Assembly (NCBI GenBank): GCA_020055645.1
Contig: CM034548.1
Location: forward strand, 50,894,296 to 50,958,295
Origin: Tomocerus qinae
Lineage: Eukaryota; Arthropoda; Collembola; Entomobryomorpha; Tomoceridae
Reading direction: 5' to 3'
Length of the DNA: 64,000 nucleotides
The notes beneath the pieces were generated by a model that was not told where the DNA came from, made no database searches, and was given only the letters and a program-made list of their open reading frames with translations. This document shows, in pieces, positions 34,501 through 45,426 of this stretch. A program made the translations under genes and the position numbers. Position 1 is the stretch's first letter; the number at the start of each line of letters is the position of its first letter.

Positions 34501-37500
34501 AGCTGCAGTCACTGTATCCACTGCACTTAACAGGTAATCCAACTCGTTAACACTTGATTGTATGACTCATTCCGTAATGTTTGTATAATGAGGGTTCATT
34601 CAAGTTAAAGGAAATGCAGATATGGATGTTGATAGTCTCACACGTATGAACTTGAGGTAAGTGCAACATTTTTATGAAATCAGGAAAAGTTGTTTCCTTT
34701 GTGCCCTGCCTGCCCCTCCCACAGAGAAAGTTTTATCTTCCTATCTAAACTGAATACATAATATCCAATTATCTCTAAGTAATAGCTATTCAACTACAAT
34801 ATTTCTAAAAACCATGAGAAAACTTCTTAATCCTCTTAGTTTCATGTTTCCACTAACTACCCACAAATACATTCATAGATAATGAAGATAAGTAGACCTA
34901 ATAAACGTTCATATCGTTGCAAGAAAGTAGCGAACATTGGCAAACACTAATAACGTTTTTGTTTACCACAAGTTAGGTAATGCGTGCAGGCTGTGTCTTG
35001 AGTCCTAGGCAGTGGAAGTGTCAAAGGTTAAGTCTATTTGATGCAGCCGAGCCAAGCTAGTGATGACTGATCGTCGATGCTGTGCGTGATATGTATGATG
35101 TGTAAGGATGAAAATAAAATGTTTTTGTAAAACTGGTATTTTACCTTTCACACATTTATTCCCTAAAGGGCACTCACACATTTATTCCCTAAAGGGCACA
35201 CACACACAATTTGCTTATTTAAAATTAGGTGGACCAAATGTCCGCAATTAACTATAATTTGGCAGTAGGCCGCGATGTCACTAGGACGCTTAGAAATATT
35301 GGCCCAATGCCGCAGGAGAGCAGATAGTCGTGTTGACTCTAGGAGTTCGCGTTGAAGACTGGCTGGTTTGAACGTGGTTTGCTGTACTAGATTAGAGGTA
35401 CTTAGAAATGTGCTTACTAATTAATATTAGCGCTAAATTACATTACAATTTTATAGAAATGGATGCTGGAATTTACAGGTTCCAGATCTGTAAGCTTAAC
35501 ATAGGTTGTTGGATTTTAATAGGTAAATTGCGGAATTCTTATAGTTAGATGCATAATTCTACATCGCAATGTTTAGCTTACATGTCTATGCTAAATTACA
35601 TGGCTCAATGAAATTAGGCTTAAATACATGGCCTTGTGATGGATGCATCTACACTGCCGTGTGATGGATGCATGGAGAATAGGGGTTACTCCTGAAATGA
35701 CAAGGAGCACCCAATTTCTAAGTCCTTGAACCTTGACCTAGGAGGGCAAGTAAGGTATCAAAAAATAGCTGAAAATATATTGAATAAACGTATTAGAACA
35801 AAACTAAATTAAGTTGATACAATTAGAAATTATGAGCAAAAATGTAATAATACATTGGGGAAAGTACACTAAATTGACTCACACAAACATGCATATTTAT
35901 TACTAGATAAAAATTACAAAACGTGCTTGAACATTTTTGATTTTCATATCGCTTTATTTGCCACCACACATGGCACTTGAAATATCTCTCAGAAACAAAT
36001 AGATGACATTTTTGAAGCATTTCTCCGGCCTCTCCAGATCCTCTTGCAAATGAAATATTTGAAATTAATAAGCTGAACGCCATTTCAATTAATTCAAATT
36101 TTTCAATTTTCACAAACATAAGTAAGCCCGTCCCGTCCGCCCGAGGGAGAATTATCTAAGTTTATTGAATCATTATAATAATAGTGTACAAAATTCAATA
36201 TCATTTAACCGAACAGTATCGCTATCGTAGTAAGTTGGTAGTGTCTACTCAACAACTCTATGAAGTCATTTGTACTCGCCATTGGATCAACTTTCAAATA
36301 TGAAAAGAGTATGATAGGCTAGAATAGTTAAACACTGTAAGGAGCAACTGCACAATTACTTCAATTACAGGATATCAATGAGAGCATTTTCCATAGGACT
36401 ATATGTGATAAACACTTATACAAATCTAGAATAACAAATGGGATTAATTTTCGTGGGCGTGAACTAATTCGACTAGTCATAGCTCAGTACTCACTTCGAT
36501 GTACTCTAAGAAAAACATTCTTCTCGGGCCTCGAGGGCTTGTTTTAATTTTGATATACTTTAGGAACTTTTCCATATTTTACGTATATATGGGCGATTCA
36601 CCTCCAAATTGTCAACCTCTTAATGTCAACAGGAAATAATACTATTACCAACACGGTTTCCTTTTTTTGTCAACACTACATTCCTTTTCTGTCAACAGAA
36701 TTTTTGCTCAATACGTTAGAGGTATGTTTAAGTGTAGATAAGTTATCCAAATAAGTTTAAGATAATTGGGTAAATAAGTCACAACTTTTTCAGATTATTT
36801 GCGGTGGTAAAAATTAGGATTTTATTAGTCGAGTCACTGTCATGTCACAAAAATTGGGCTTTTCTTAGAGTTTTAAGGTTGAACAAATTTAAGTTCAACA
36901 CATTACGAGGATCTTTAGAAACACTCATTCGCTTTATATCTTAGAATATATTTTTTAGCAAATACTGAAGGAAGAATGGAAGAAGTGTCTTTCCAAGTCT
37001 TGTTCTTTGGTAACATGGTTGTATTTGTCCAGTTTTCAGGATTTTTCATTACTAATATTTTGGCTTCTCCGCATATACTAAGATTAAGCCTGAACAGCTT
37101 AATATGCCCAAAGTCTTTGTTATATTTGATGCCATCTCTCATAATTTAATCATTACTATTGGCTAGTTGACAGCCAATGACAATGACTAAATTATGACCA
37201 CCTCTGGTGGATTGGAGTTTGAGAACAGGCGCCAATTCGTGGCGCAATAGTTTGGCAGTATAGGCATTCAAATTTGCCTTCAGATTAGTAAATGGACTTT
37301 GTGTGTCTTATAGCAGAAAAAAGCTTTTTTCTGCTATGAATACTTAGTCTATGGCTTCTCCGAAGCACAATTTTTTTCCAACTTGACTACTCTAATGCGC
37401 TAATCTACGCACCAACTTACTACGTTAGCGATACTGTAGATACTGTAGATGATTGTATTGAACAATTCCTAATGCTATTATAAAACATACATTATTAGGA

Positions 37501-37509
37501 CCTTATATA

Positions 37510-38616
37510 GATTCACCCCCAAATTGTCAACCCCTAAATGTCAACAGGAAAAAAAACTTTTTACCAACACGGTTTTCCTTTTTGTCAACACAGCATTCTC
37601 TTTTTGTCAACAAAATGTTTGTTATGTTTATTCAGTAGGGTAGAAGTATGTTTGCATACAGGTATGTGTAATATTATTGCAAAAAAATAAGTTAATCAGT
37701 CAACTGGCAATGTCAAGTATTAAGCAAGATTAGGAATAAAAAAATGTATCAGTTAAATAGAATCCGTATATAAATCACAATTTCCCCGCTAATGTATATA
37801 TCCATTCAGAAAATGCCATATTGCATCTGTTGCGAACTGTTGTCTTCAAACACTCTGTAAATTTTGCAACATGAGGATTTTTTTTGTTAGGAAATTTGTT
37901 TTGCATAGTGATCCTGGCCAAAGTATTTTCAGTACGATGTGGCTATAGCTAATTTTTTGGCTTCTCCAAAACACAATTTTTTTGCAACTTGACTATAATT
38001 TGGGTCATGGGAAGAATGTCTACCATCTACCCAGCCTTTGATTCCTTCCCCGAATTGTCCATTTTCTTCAACGACGACTGCACTGCAAATTTCCCTTTCG
38101 GTACAAGACCAGTACCTTTTATCTGGTCGTTGGGTCCGTAAACTGTAGACATAACCGTTTCTGGCAAGTTGCTGAGTAACTTTATTCTTCGTTTTTGAAG
38201 TGAATAAAGTACAATATGATGCAATTTTCCCTAAAAATACTTGCAAGCAAGTGACTCTGTTCTGCACAGCTCAAATGGACAAGAACAAATAAAGTTCAAA
38301 CACCTTACCTTCTCTTCCCTCTTCCATTCATTATCATTATCAGAAATTTACATATCTGATAATGCATAAAATGGTAATCTACACAGAGTATCAGAGCACA
38401 GGCAGTCTATTCTACTCGATCTATCTACTCAGATATCTGTGCGCCACGATTCCTAAAGCTCCTGTAAAACATACACTATAAGGATCTTATATATACTATA
38501 ACTTGTTGACAAAAAGGGAGTTTCGTGTTGACAAAAAGGTGTTGAAAAAAAATCTGGCAATAATTGTGTTGACAAAAGGGGGTTGACAAAAAGGTGTTGA
38601 CAATTTGGGGTTCTCC
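37510..38616. mobile_element. Inner GATTCACC element, exact 9-bp TSD CCTTATATA
   Basis: The left end GATTCACCCCCAAATTGTCA and the right end (other strand) GGAGAACCCCAAATTGTCAA bound 1107 bp. The exact duplication CCTTATATA is at 37501-37509 and 38617-38625. Units of TTTTTGTCAACA occur near both ends. The minus-strand frames at 37929-38267 show no recognised domain. This copy sits inside the 36595-39266 element. Confidence 0.8.
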
Positions 38617-38635
38617 CCTTATATACTATCCTATA

Positions 38636-39250
38636 ACCTGTTGACAAATAGGTTGTTTGTTTTTGACAAAAAGTTGGTTTTTTGTTGGCAAAAAGTTGGT
38701 TTTTTGTTGACAAAAAGTTGGTTTTTTGTTGACAAAAAGTTTGTTTTTGTTGACAAAAATTTACGTTTTTTGTTGACAAAAAATTAGTTTTTGTTGACAA
38801 AAATTTACGTTTTTTGTTGACAAAAAATTAGTTTTTTGTTGACAAAAAGTTAGTTTTTTGTTGACAAAAAGTTACGTTTTTTGTTGACAAAAAGTTACGT
38901 TTTTTGTTGACAAAAAGTTACGTTTTTTGTTGACAAAAAGTTACGTTTTTTGTTGATAGAAAGGTAGCTTTTTGTGGACAGAAAGGTAGTTTTTTGTTGA
39001 CAAAAAGGTAGTTTTTGTTGACAAAAAGGTAGTTTTTGTTGACAAAAAGGTAGTTTTTGTTGACAAAAAGGTAGTTTTTGTTGACAAAAAGGTAGTTTTG
39101 GTTGACAAAAAGGTAGTTTTTGTTGACAGAAAGGTAGTTTTTTGTTGACAAAAAGGTAGTTTTTTGTTGACAGAAATGTAGTTTTTTGTGGACAGAAAGG
39201 TAGTTTTTTGTTGACAGAAAGGTAGTTTTTTGTTGACAAAGTGGTGTTGG
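38636..39250. repeat. 20-21-bp minisatellite (TTTTTTGTTGACAAAAAGGTA)
   Basis: About 29 tandem copies of TTTTTTGTTGACAAAAAGTTA or ..GGTA, some one base shorter. The unit carries the palindrome TTTTTGTTGACAAAAA-like core, built from the element's terminal GTTGACAA motif. It creates repeated frames on both strands. It is not a CRISPR array: there are no unique spacers and the host is eukaryotic. Confidence 0.85.
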
Positions 39251-39524
39251 GAATTTGGGGTTCTTCCATATGGACATACTCAAATCTACGAAGGCAACCG
39301 GGTTTGCCCCTTCTAATTCACTCTTCACTCAATATGTCTACAGTTTGATGTGATTTTGTTGTTTAACTTTTGAGGTCAAATGTTTTGAATTTTTATTTAA
39401 TTGCCAAAATAGGAGAAATTACAGCAAAATTTGTAAATTTTATAAAAGTGACCAAATTAAACAAGTATTTCGAAAAAATTTTCTCCCACTTAAATTTGCT
39501 GCTCGCCTAACCTCACAATCGTTT

Positions 39525-39715
39525 AGTCATTGTGCAAGATGAGGCACCGCCGCATTCCAGACTTGGACAAAATGGTTTGATACCCACTTCCCTGACAGAT
39601 GGATTGGTAGGGGAGCACCGGTTTCATGGCCACCGAGATCACCGGACCTAACACCATGTGATTTCAGTCTTTGGGGAATCGTCGAGGATAATGTTCATGC
39701 CATACATAGGCAGCT
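39525..39715 (+). pseudogene. Fragment of a mariner/IS630-type DDE transposase
   Basis: Across two frames the sequence reads VQDEAPPHSR and then FPDRWIGRGAPVSWPPRSPD followed by LTPCDFSLWG. This is the end of the catalytic domain of an insect DDE/D transposase of the mariner-IS630 group. QD..PPH holds the second catalytic Asp and PCDF the third. A frameshift near 39585 and missing flanks show it is a relic. Confidence 0.75.
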
Positions 39716-40544
39716 CTGTCGTACTCTTAAGAAGAGATGTAGGGTTTGGAGCGGATCGCGCCATTTTTATCAGTAGCGGAGTACCATGGTGCTAATGGAC
39801 TGTATAATGGACTGTGTAAATTGATGGCAAAATGGGATTTAGACACCCACCCAGGCAAAATCGGATAGGTAGTAGGATTTCTGCAGATATTTAATTTTAT
39901 GCTGGGTTTCCCTGAAGGCATTACGTACACAGGCAGTTAACCCAAATTACGTTTTATGATGCTGAATTTGTAAATATATCCTTATTGAGTCCATTCACCT
40001 CTTTTGTTGTAAGTTTATTAACACAGCCTACACCCACAAATGACAAAAACTTTTCACTGCACTTTTCAACGTACCTGTTAGAAGATATACATATGAATAT
40101 AATCATAAGGAATAATTAGTTTATAAGGCTGTTGAAGTTACTACAAAAATATTGAGCACAGCTGGAAAAGGAAATTGATAAACGTAAGTTAGTTACCCAA
40201 CGTTAATATTAAATCAATAGACGAGTTGCCAAATAGCCTCCATTTTTTACGAAAGGAGGACATCAGAAAACCCAAGTTGACGTTGAGATATAATAAAGTA
40301 CCTTCATAGTATAACTGACCCCGTTAGTCCACATTTGAATTGAAAAAAATAACTAGTTTTTTATCATTTTCCGGCGTTTGACAACATATTTTATTATATT
40401 TTGCATTTTTTCGAAACAGTTTCAGAACGACAAGGCTTAAAGAGGGTGGAAACTTTGGCGGCCATGCCAACAAATAATGTACAATTGGAAAAGTTACATG
40501 CAATAAAGCAATAAATTTACCTGACTTTACGTCTGTCTGTACAT
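39716..40544. other. Non-coding stretch, no feature recognised
   Basis: AT-rich sequence between the transposase relic and the next MITE. I see no termini, repeats or coding signal. Confidence 0.45.
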
Positions 40545-40552
40545 GTGGTAGG

Positions 40553-41538
40553 CAGGGTTGTGGGTCGGGTTTTTTATGGGTTGGGGTTTTTTGGCAAAAA
40601 ACCCACCCCGCTTTACTTAAAAAACCCCGGGTTTATTGGGTTTTTTTTTACAAAACATACAAAAATGTGCACTACAGCTCCATCTAGATACGCAATGGAT
40701 TCTAATTTCTATTCAAAAATGTAAACAAATGCATAATCAGGTGGAAACCAAAGAGCTTCTAATAATACACAGGGAATAGAGCAAAAGTGGAGAATATTTT
40801 TTTATAACATTGATGAATAGCTCCGCCATGAAACGGCGCGAAAATTTACCGATACCTACTAATACATCCGACAACTTCCGCCGTGAAACGGCGCGAAATT
40901 TTTACCATACCTACTGATGCATAATCGAAGACAATAGGGATTGATTTTTGTACCATTGAAAGGCATTACGGTTTTGGCTCTACTTTACAACCTGCAGATT
41001 GCCAACTCTCTGGTGGAAACAAATATTATAGCTTCTACACTTCTACGCGTAATTAATGTATCGTAATGTGATGACTATAATAATATTAGTTTTATGTATA
41101 CTTTAGTAATTGCATTGTGAAGATTATGTTTATAATATTGCTGTACACATAATTTGAATTTATCACTTACATATTCATTACTGTAATGCTTTGCAATTAA
41201 AGCTTCAAATAATAACAAAGGAATAATTTCATAAAGTCAATATAATCAGTAAAATATTATAATGCTTAATATTTCACCAGTTGTTATCAAACAGTAATTA
41301 TAATATAGGTGTTCACAAAAATACTGCATTTGCTCCGTTACAACATAATAAAATTAAACTTTTATGCTTTAATTTTTCTTTTCATTTACGTAAGTAATAG
41401 TAGTTGACACGGTTGTTGTTGTTGTCAGCTGTAGTTTTCATATATGGTATGTATAGGCTTGTATTTATACCTATAGTTTTATAAAAAACCCTTAGACCCA
41501 AAAAACCCAAAAAACCCAAAAAACCCTTCGATACCTTG
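40553..41538. mobile_element. hAT-type MITE, TSD GTGGTAGG
   Basis: The left end CAGGGTTGTGGGTCGGGTTT and the right end (other strand) CAAGGTATCGAAGGGTTTTT bound 986 bp. The exact 8-bp duplication GTGGTAGG is at 40545-40552 and 41539-41546. Both ends run into GGGTTTTTT repeats (ACCCAAAAAA on the right). The inside is AT-rich without coding. The termini match less well than in the other hAT-type copies, so it is older or more diverged. Confidence 0.75.
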
Positions 41539-41984
41539 GTGGTAGGGCAGGGTGATCCCAAATGCAAAATGCGCAATCGTTTATGCAATGCATAAAACAA
41601 TGAACTACAATTTGGGTTAATATTAGCTTATTTCGAAATTAAACCAAAAGTGTAGACACGGAAATCTTTTGAAATTTAATAGCAGTACGGTGGCATAGTA
41701 TAAGAAAATCACCATAAAAGAAGGGAAGAAATAAAGCACAGGGCGGCTTTTTGAATTTGTATTTGAGAATGTGAAAAAATGAAAAAATCTAATTCTTACA
41801 CATATTCAGTCAAAATTTTCAAATACAATTTTCATGGCTTTGAAAAACATTTTTCGGAAACCGGACTTTTCTTAATATAAGTTACATTCTAAAAATGTCA
41901 GTTTAGCCAATTTTACTGAATCATTTTGGCTCAAATCGCTAGGAATTTCCATTCACGCAAGGTTGCTGCGTTGGATGAAATAGG

Positions 41985-42709
41985 TTCCCTTACGGAAAAG
42001 TCGCCATAGATATCTTGTAAGAAATTGTGTGATAATGGAGGCCAATTCCACATAAGTTTCTTACAAGTAACTTATAAGATCTTACAAGTCACTTGTATGA
42101 AAATTGTAAGCATTTTGTATATTTCCAGCAAGAATGTTAGCATTTGCTTATATGAATCATGAAAGACATTATTGCAGGATGAATATATCTCCTAAACCAT
42201 TTCTCGCTATCCACTAAATTCAATTCCCTTGGTAACATAAATATTTGTTTAAGAATTTCATGTTTTCGTCATAGTTTTATTTTTGTTCCGTGAGCACAAA
42301 CGAAATAGAAAATACAAGCAGTCGCAATTTTTAAATGCCGAAGTTCTTTTTTTGACTTGGTCTTTGGCAAACAAGACTCCAAAAGTAATGCAACTGCATT
42401 ATCTCGATTTAGAAGTTACTCAATTTAGTCGGAAATGTACTACCGATCGAGTGGACTTGTCCTATAGGCAACATTACACCTAAGATCCTTTCTATTCAAA
42501 AAACCGCAAGAGTCAGGTTAATATACCACGTGGTTTAACTATCAATGAATCCTTCCACAAACTTTCATTCAAATCCGTCTGGTAGATTTTGAGAAAATTT
42601 GAATCCAGCATCCAGAAAAGAAATCAACATTTTAGAAAATTATCAATAACTTTGTAACTATATATTTAACAAATATTATGGTTTTACAAACCGACGTAAT
42701 GTCTTGAAT
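41985..42709. repeat. Left arm of a foldback element split by BEL-2
   Basis: This stretch is the inverted, diverged counterpart of about 50923-51455. Shared landmarks in inverted order include CAAATCCACTAAATT-like sequence, GTAACATAAATATTTGTTT, CATGTTTTCGTCATA, CCTATAG.CAACATTACACCT and TCCTTTCTATTCAAAA. With BEL-2 removed the two arms face each other as a long hairpin. Alignment was by eye and includes small gaps. Confidence 0.75.
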
Positions 42710-42714
42710 GTAAT

Positions 42715-42928
42715 TGTTAAATAATGTCATGTCATGGATACGATTGATACTAAATTAATATTGTATTTTGTTACAAATATGTTATAATACGAACTGTTTG
42801 ATGAAATATGAGTCAGTTATGCATGAGACGAGCTACTGGTAGGATGTTCGCAGAGAGGAACGGTGAAATAGTATAATAAATCAGTTAATTTTGTTACAAC
42901 CGCTGAAAGTACGATTATTTTCTGAATA
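42715..42928 (+). repeat. BEL-2 5' LTR
   Basis: Starts TGTTAAATAATGTCATG, has AATAAA at 42875-42880, and ends TTTTCTGAATA. It matches the 3' LTR apart from a few bases near TTAATTTTGTT. Confidence 0.93.
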
Positions 42929-42930
42929 TA

Positions 42931-42942
42931 TGGTCCTTCGAG
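42931..42942 (+). promoter_or_regulatory. BEL-2 primer binding site, tRNA-Tyr-like
   Basis: TGGTCCTTCGAG lies two bases after the LTR. It is the same 12-base match to a tRNA 3' end as in BEL-1 and is shorter on its 3' side. Confidence 0.65.
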
Positions 42943-42960
42943 ATAACCTTGAACTAAACT

Positions 42961-44450
42961 ATGGAAAGACAAACCACTATTGAAGAATTGCCTACCCGCA
43001 GGAGTGGAAGATTGTTGGGGGAGAAGCTTATTTACGACGTGGGAGAGTACCCAAGAATACGTCGAGAAGTAAATAGACGCCCAGCTTCACTGCCTGACGT
43101 GGAGGATGGAAATGTGGAATTAATTTCCGAAAATCATGATGTAAGATCTGTTTGTTCCGAAAAATCTGCAAAATCAAGTAGCCATGCATCAAAAGCGAAG
43201 AGCAACACGTCCAAATCCAGTTCTTTCAGGAAAAGGCAGATGTTAGCAGATATTGCAGCTGCAGAAGAAATGGATAAACTGGAGGAGGAAAGAGAGAAGA
43301 GAGTGCTGGACCTAGAAATGAAATTTAAGAAGAAAGCCGCGGAGCGCCAGCGTCAAAGACAAATGTTGGACATTGAGGAAGAAGATGACGAAGATTTCGT
43401 CAGTTCTCATCGTTCAATCATCGATATTTCTACGAAAAATCCTCCATCGGACAAGTCTCGGAGTATCAGGGAATGGCTCAAGGACTGTGATGAGGATAAA
43501 AGAAGCGAAAAATCTGGAAGTTGTTTGGAAATAAAATCCAAGAATGAAAATGCACATCAAGGTTGTTGTGGAGACTTGAAATTTTTATTAGCACGACAAA
43601 CGATGGGACGTGACTTGCCTACTTTCAATGGGAATCCTGCGGAATGGCCGTCCTTTATCAGTGAACTTGCCAGATCAACAAAAGAATGCGGATATACAAA
43701 TGTGCAGAATTTGTACCGTCTGAGGAAATGTTTGAAAGGAGATGCATTGGAGATGGTATCATACATGTTTGATTTACCTGAAAATGTTGACTTAATTTTG
43801 GAAACTCTTGAAATGAACTTTGGTAGACCAGAATATATCATTGATGTTCTGATTGAGAAAGCTAAAAATACTCCTTCACCTAAGGAAGAAAACCTGCACA
43901 GTCTCATCTTGTACTCAAACGCTGTTAGAAATTTAGCAAGTACCATGGAAGCACAGATCACCTACGGAATCCACATCTGATGCGAGAACTTGTGGATAAG
44001 TTACCGACAAATCTGATGTTACAATGGGGAACTGAACTATCAAAAAATCGAAACATAAAACTGTCACTGATGGATTTCTCAGACTGGTTGTTTAAATTAG
44101 CGGAGGCCGCTAGTTTCGTAAGACATCGACAATTTAAGTCTAAGGAAAGTAATGATCAACCACAACGGAACAATAATAACAAAACCTGGGAAAAGAAGAG
44201 AGAAACTGTTTTAACCACAAGCAGTACTTCAAATTCCAAACCTTGTTATTTTTGCGGAAACATTGGACACGACCTACCTTCCTGTTGGGGTTTTAAGAAA
44301 GTAAACGTTGATAGTCGATAGGATTGCGTAAGGGAGAAGAAAATTTGCTTTAAATGTATTAATGGCAAACATCGTAAAGAAGATTGTAAAGCAGATTCAT
44401 GTGGAGTAGGCGGATGCAAAGTTGATCATCATGCATTACTTCACAATGTA
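42961..44450 (+). pseudogene. BEL-2 gag region, broken
   Basis: The ATG at 42961 opens a frame with basic and Ser-rich N-terminal sequence and a Glu/Lys coiled-coil (about residues 95-145). A DUF1759-type core follows with LPTFNGNPAEWPSFI, YRLRKCLKGDAL and LEMNFGRPEYII. A frameshift just before 43978 moves the frame to 43980-44321. A TAG at 44319-44321 then interrupts the zinc knuckles (CYFCGNIGHDLPSC, then CFKCINGKHRKEDC). Gag is therefore not made intact. Confidence 0.85.
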
Positions 44451-45426
44451 AAAGTGGAAAAGAAGAAACCGCATAGTACACCGAACAAGGGTGGAGTATC
44501 GTATTATACGCAATCTGAAAAAGAGGTGCTCCTTCAAATCCTTCCAGTAACATTGAAAAGTTCAACCTGTCAAATTGAAACATTTGCAATTTTGGACTCG
44601 GCCTCTACTACTACACTGATAGATGAAGATGTAGCTATTAAACTTGGCCTACAAGGAGAAAATGTTCCGCTTAGAATGTCATGGACTGATGGGATTACAA
44701 ATGTTGATAATTCCTCCCGAAATGTGAAAATTGAAATTCAAGGAAAGAACGAAAAGTCAAGGTATGAAATTGAAATGCGGACAAAGAAGAATTTGCAACT
44801 GTGTTCTCAAACTGTCCATGTACGAAGATTGAAAGAATGCTGGAAACATCTTTCAAATGTAAAGTTAATTGATATGAAGAATGTAAAACCAACAATACTT
44901 ATTGGTCAGAATAATACGCATTTGTTGACTCCACTAGAAGTGATAGAAGGTCCTAATTTCTCGTCACCTACTCTGACAAAGACAAGATTAGGATGGGTTT
45001 TGCACGGAAATGCAATGATACGTAATAGAGTGGACAAAGTCTTTTTCCACAATGTACATAAAGATGAAGATTTGAATTCACTGCATGATCTCGTGAAAGA
45101 ATCATTTTCTACGGAGTCATTTGGTGTTCGTCCTCCAGAAAAGACAATGAGATCCAAAGAAGATGAGCGAGCTTTAGAAATTATGGAAAATACTGCACGT
45201 CGAGTTGGAGATCGCTGGGAAATTGGACTACTCTGGAAAAACGACGATATTCAATTCCCTGAGAGCAAGAAAAATGCGATGCGAAGATTGATAATTATGG
45301 AAAAACAAATGGATAAAAATGAATCATTTGCCAACCAGTATTGTGCAGAAATAGAGGAATACAAGGAAAAAGGATTTTCTTCTGTCATTACTGAAGAGGA
45401 AAAGCGAATAAATTCTCCACGAGAAT
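44451..45426 (+). pseudogene. BEL-2 pol, protease and RT start
   Basis: The frame is open from 44454. It carries an aspartic-protease-like motif ILDSASTTTLIDEDVA (about 44586), then TKTRLGWVLHG and the FSTESFGV and WKNDDIQFPES motifs that precede the BEL RT. At 45427 it is cut by the 2.15-kb insertion; the natural continuation resumes at 47590. Confidence 0.85.

Larger units (their letters stand above)
30699..36585. other. Gene-poor AT-rich stretch
   Basis: Apart from the hairpin at 31499-31588 and the weak exon at 31057, I see no supported gene. Near 32560-32720 there is an inverted relative of the repeat at 8770-9245. A 28-bp unit (CACACATTTATTCCCTAAAG plus GGCA) is duplicated at 35149-35203. 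Short frames here have no recognisable domains. Confidence 0.5.
36595..39266. mobile_element. Outer GATTCACC element with minisatellite arm, probable 9-bp TSD
   Basis: The left end GATTCACCTCCAAATTGTCA is matched by a right end reading GAAGAACCCCAAATTCCC on the other strand. The flanks TATATGGGC (36586-36594) and CATATGGAC (39267-39275) agree at seven of nine positions. The right part (about 38640-39250) is a 20-21-bp minisatellite. A second copy of the family is inserted inside. Nine-base duplications suit Mutator-like elements; no transposase frame was seen. Confidence 0.6.

Noticed and set aside
38636..39250. CRISPR-like regular repeat spacing
   Set aside because: Units are directly adjacent with no unique spacers, and the sequence is eukaryotic.
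38453..39328. Several overlapping minus-strand frames rich in FCQQK repeats
   Set aside because: By-products of the 20-21-bp minisatellite; they differ only by frame and show no start, domain or splice support.
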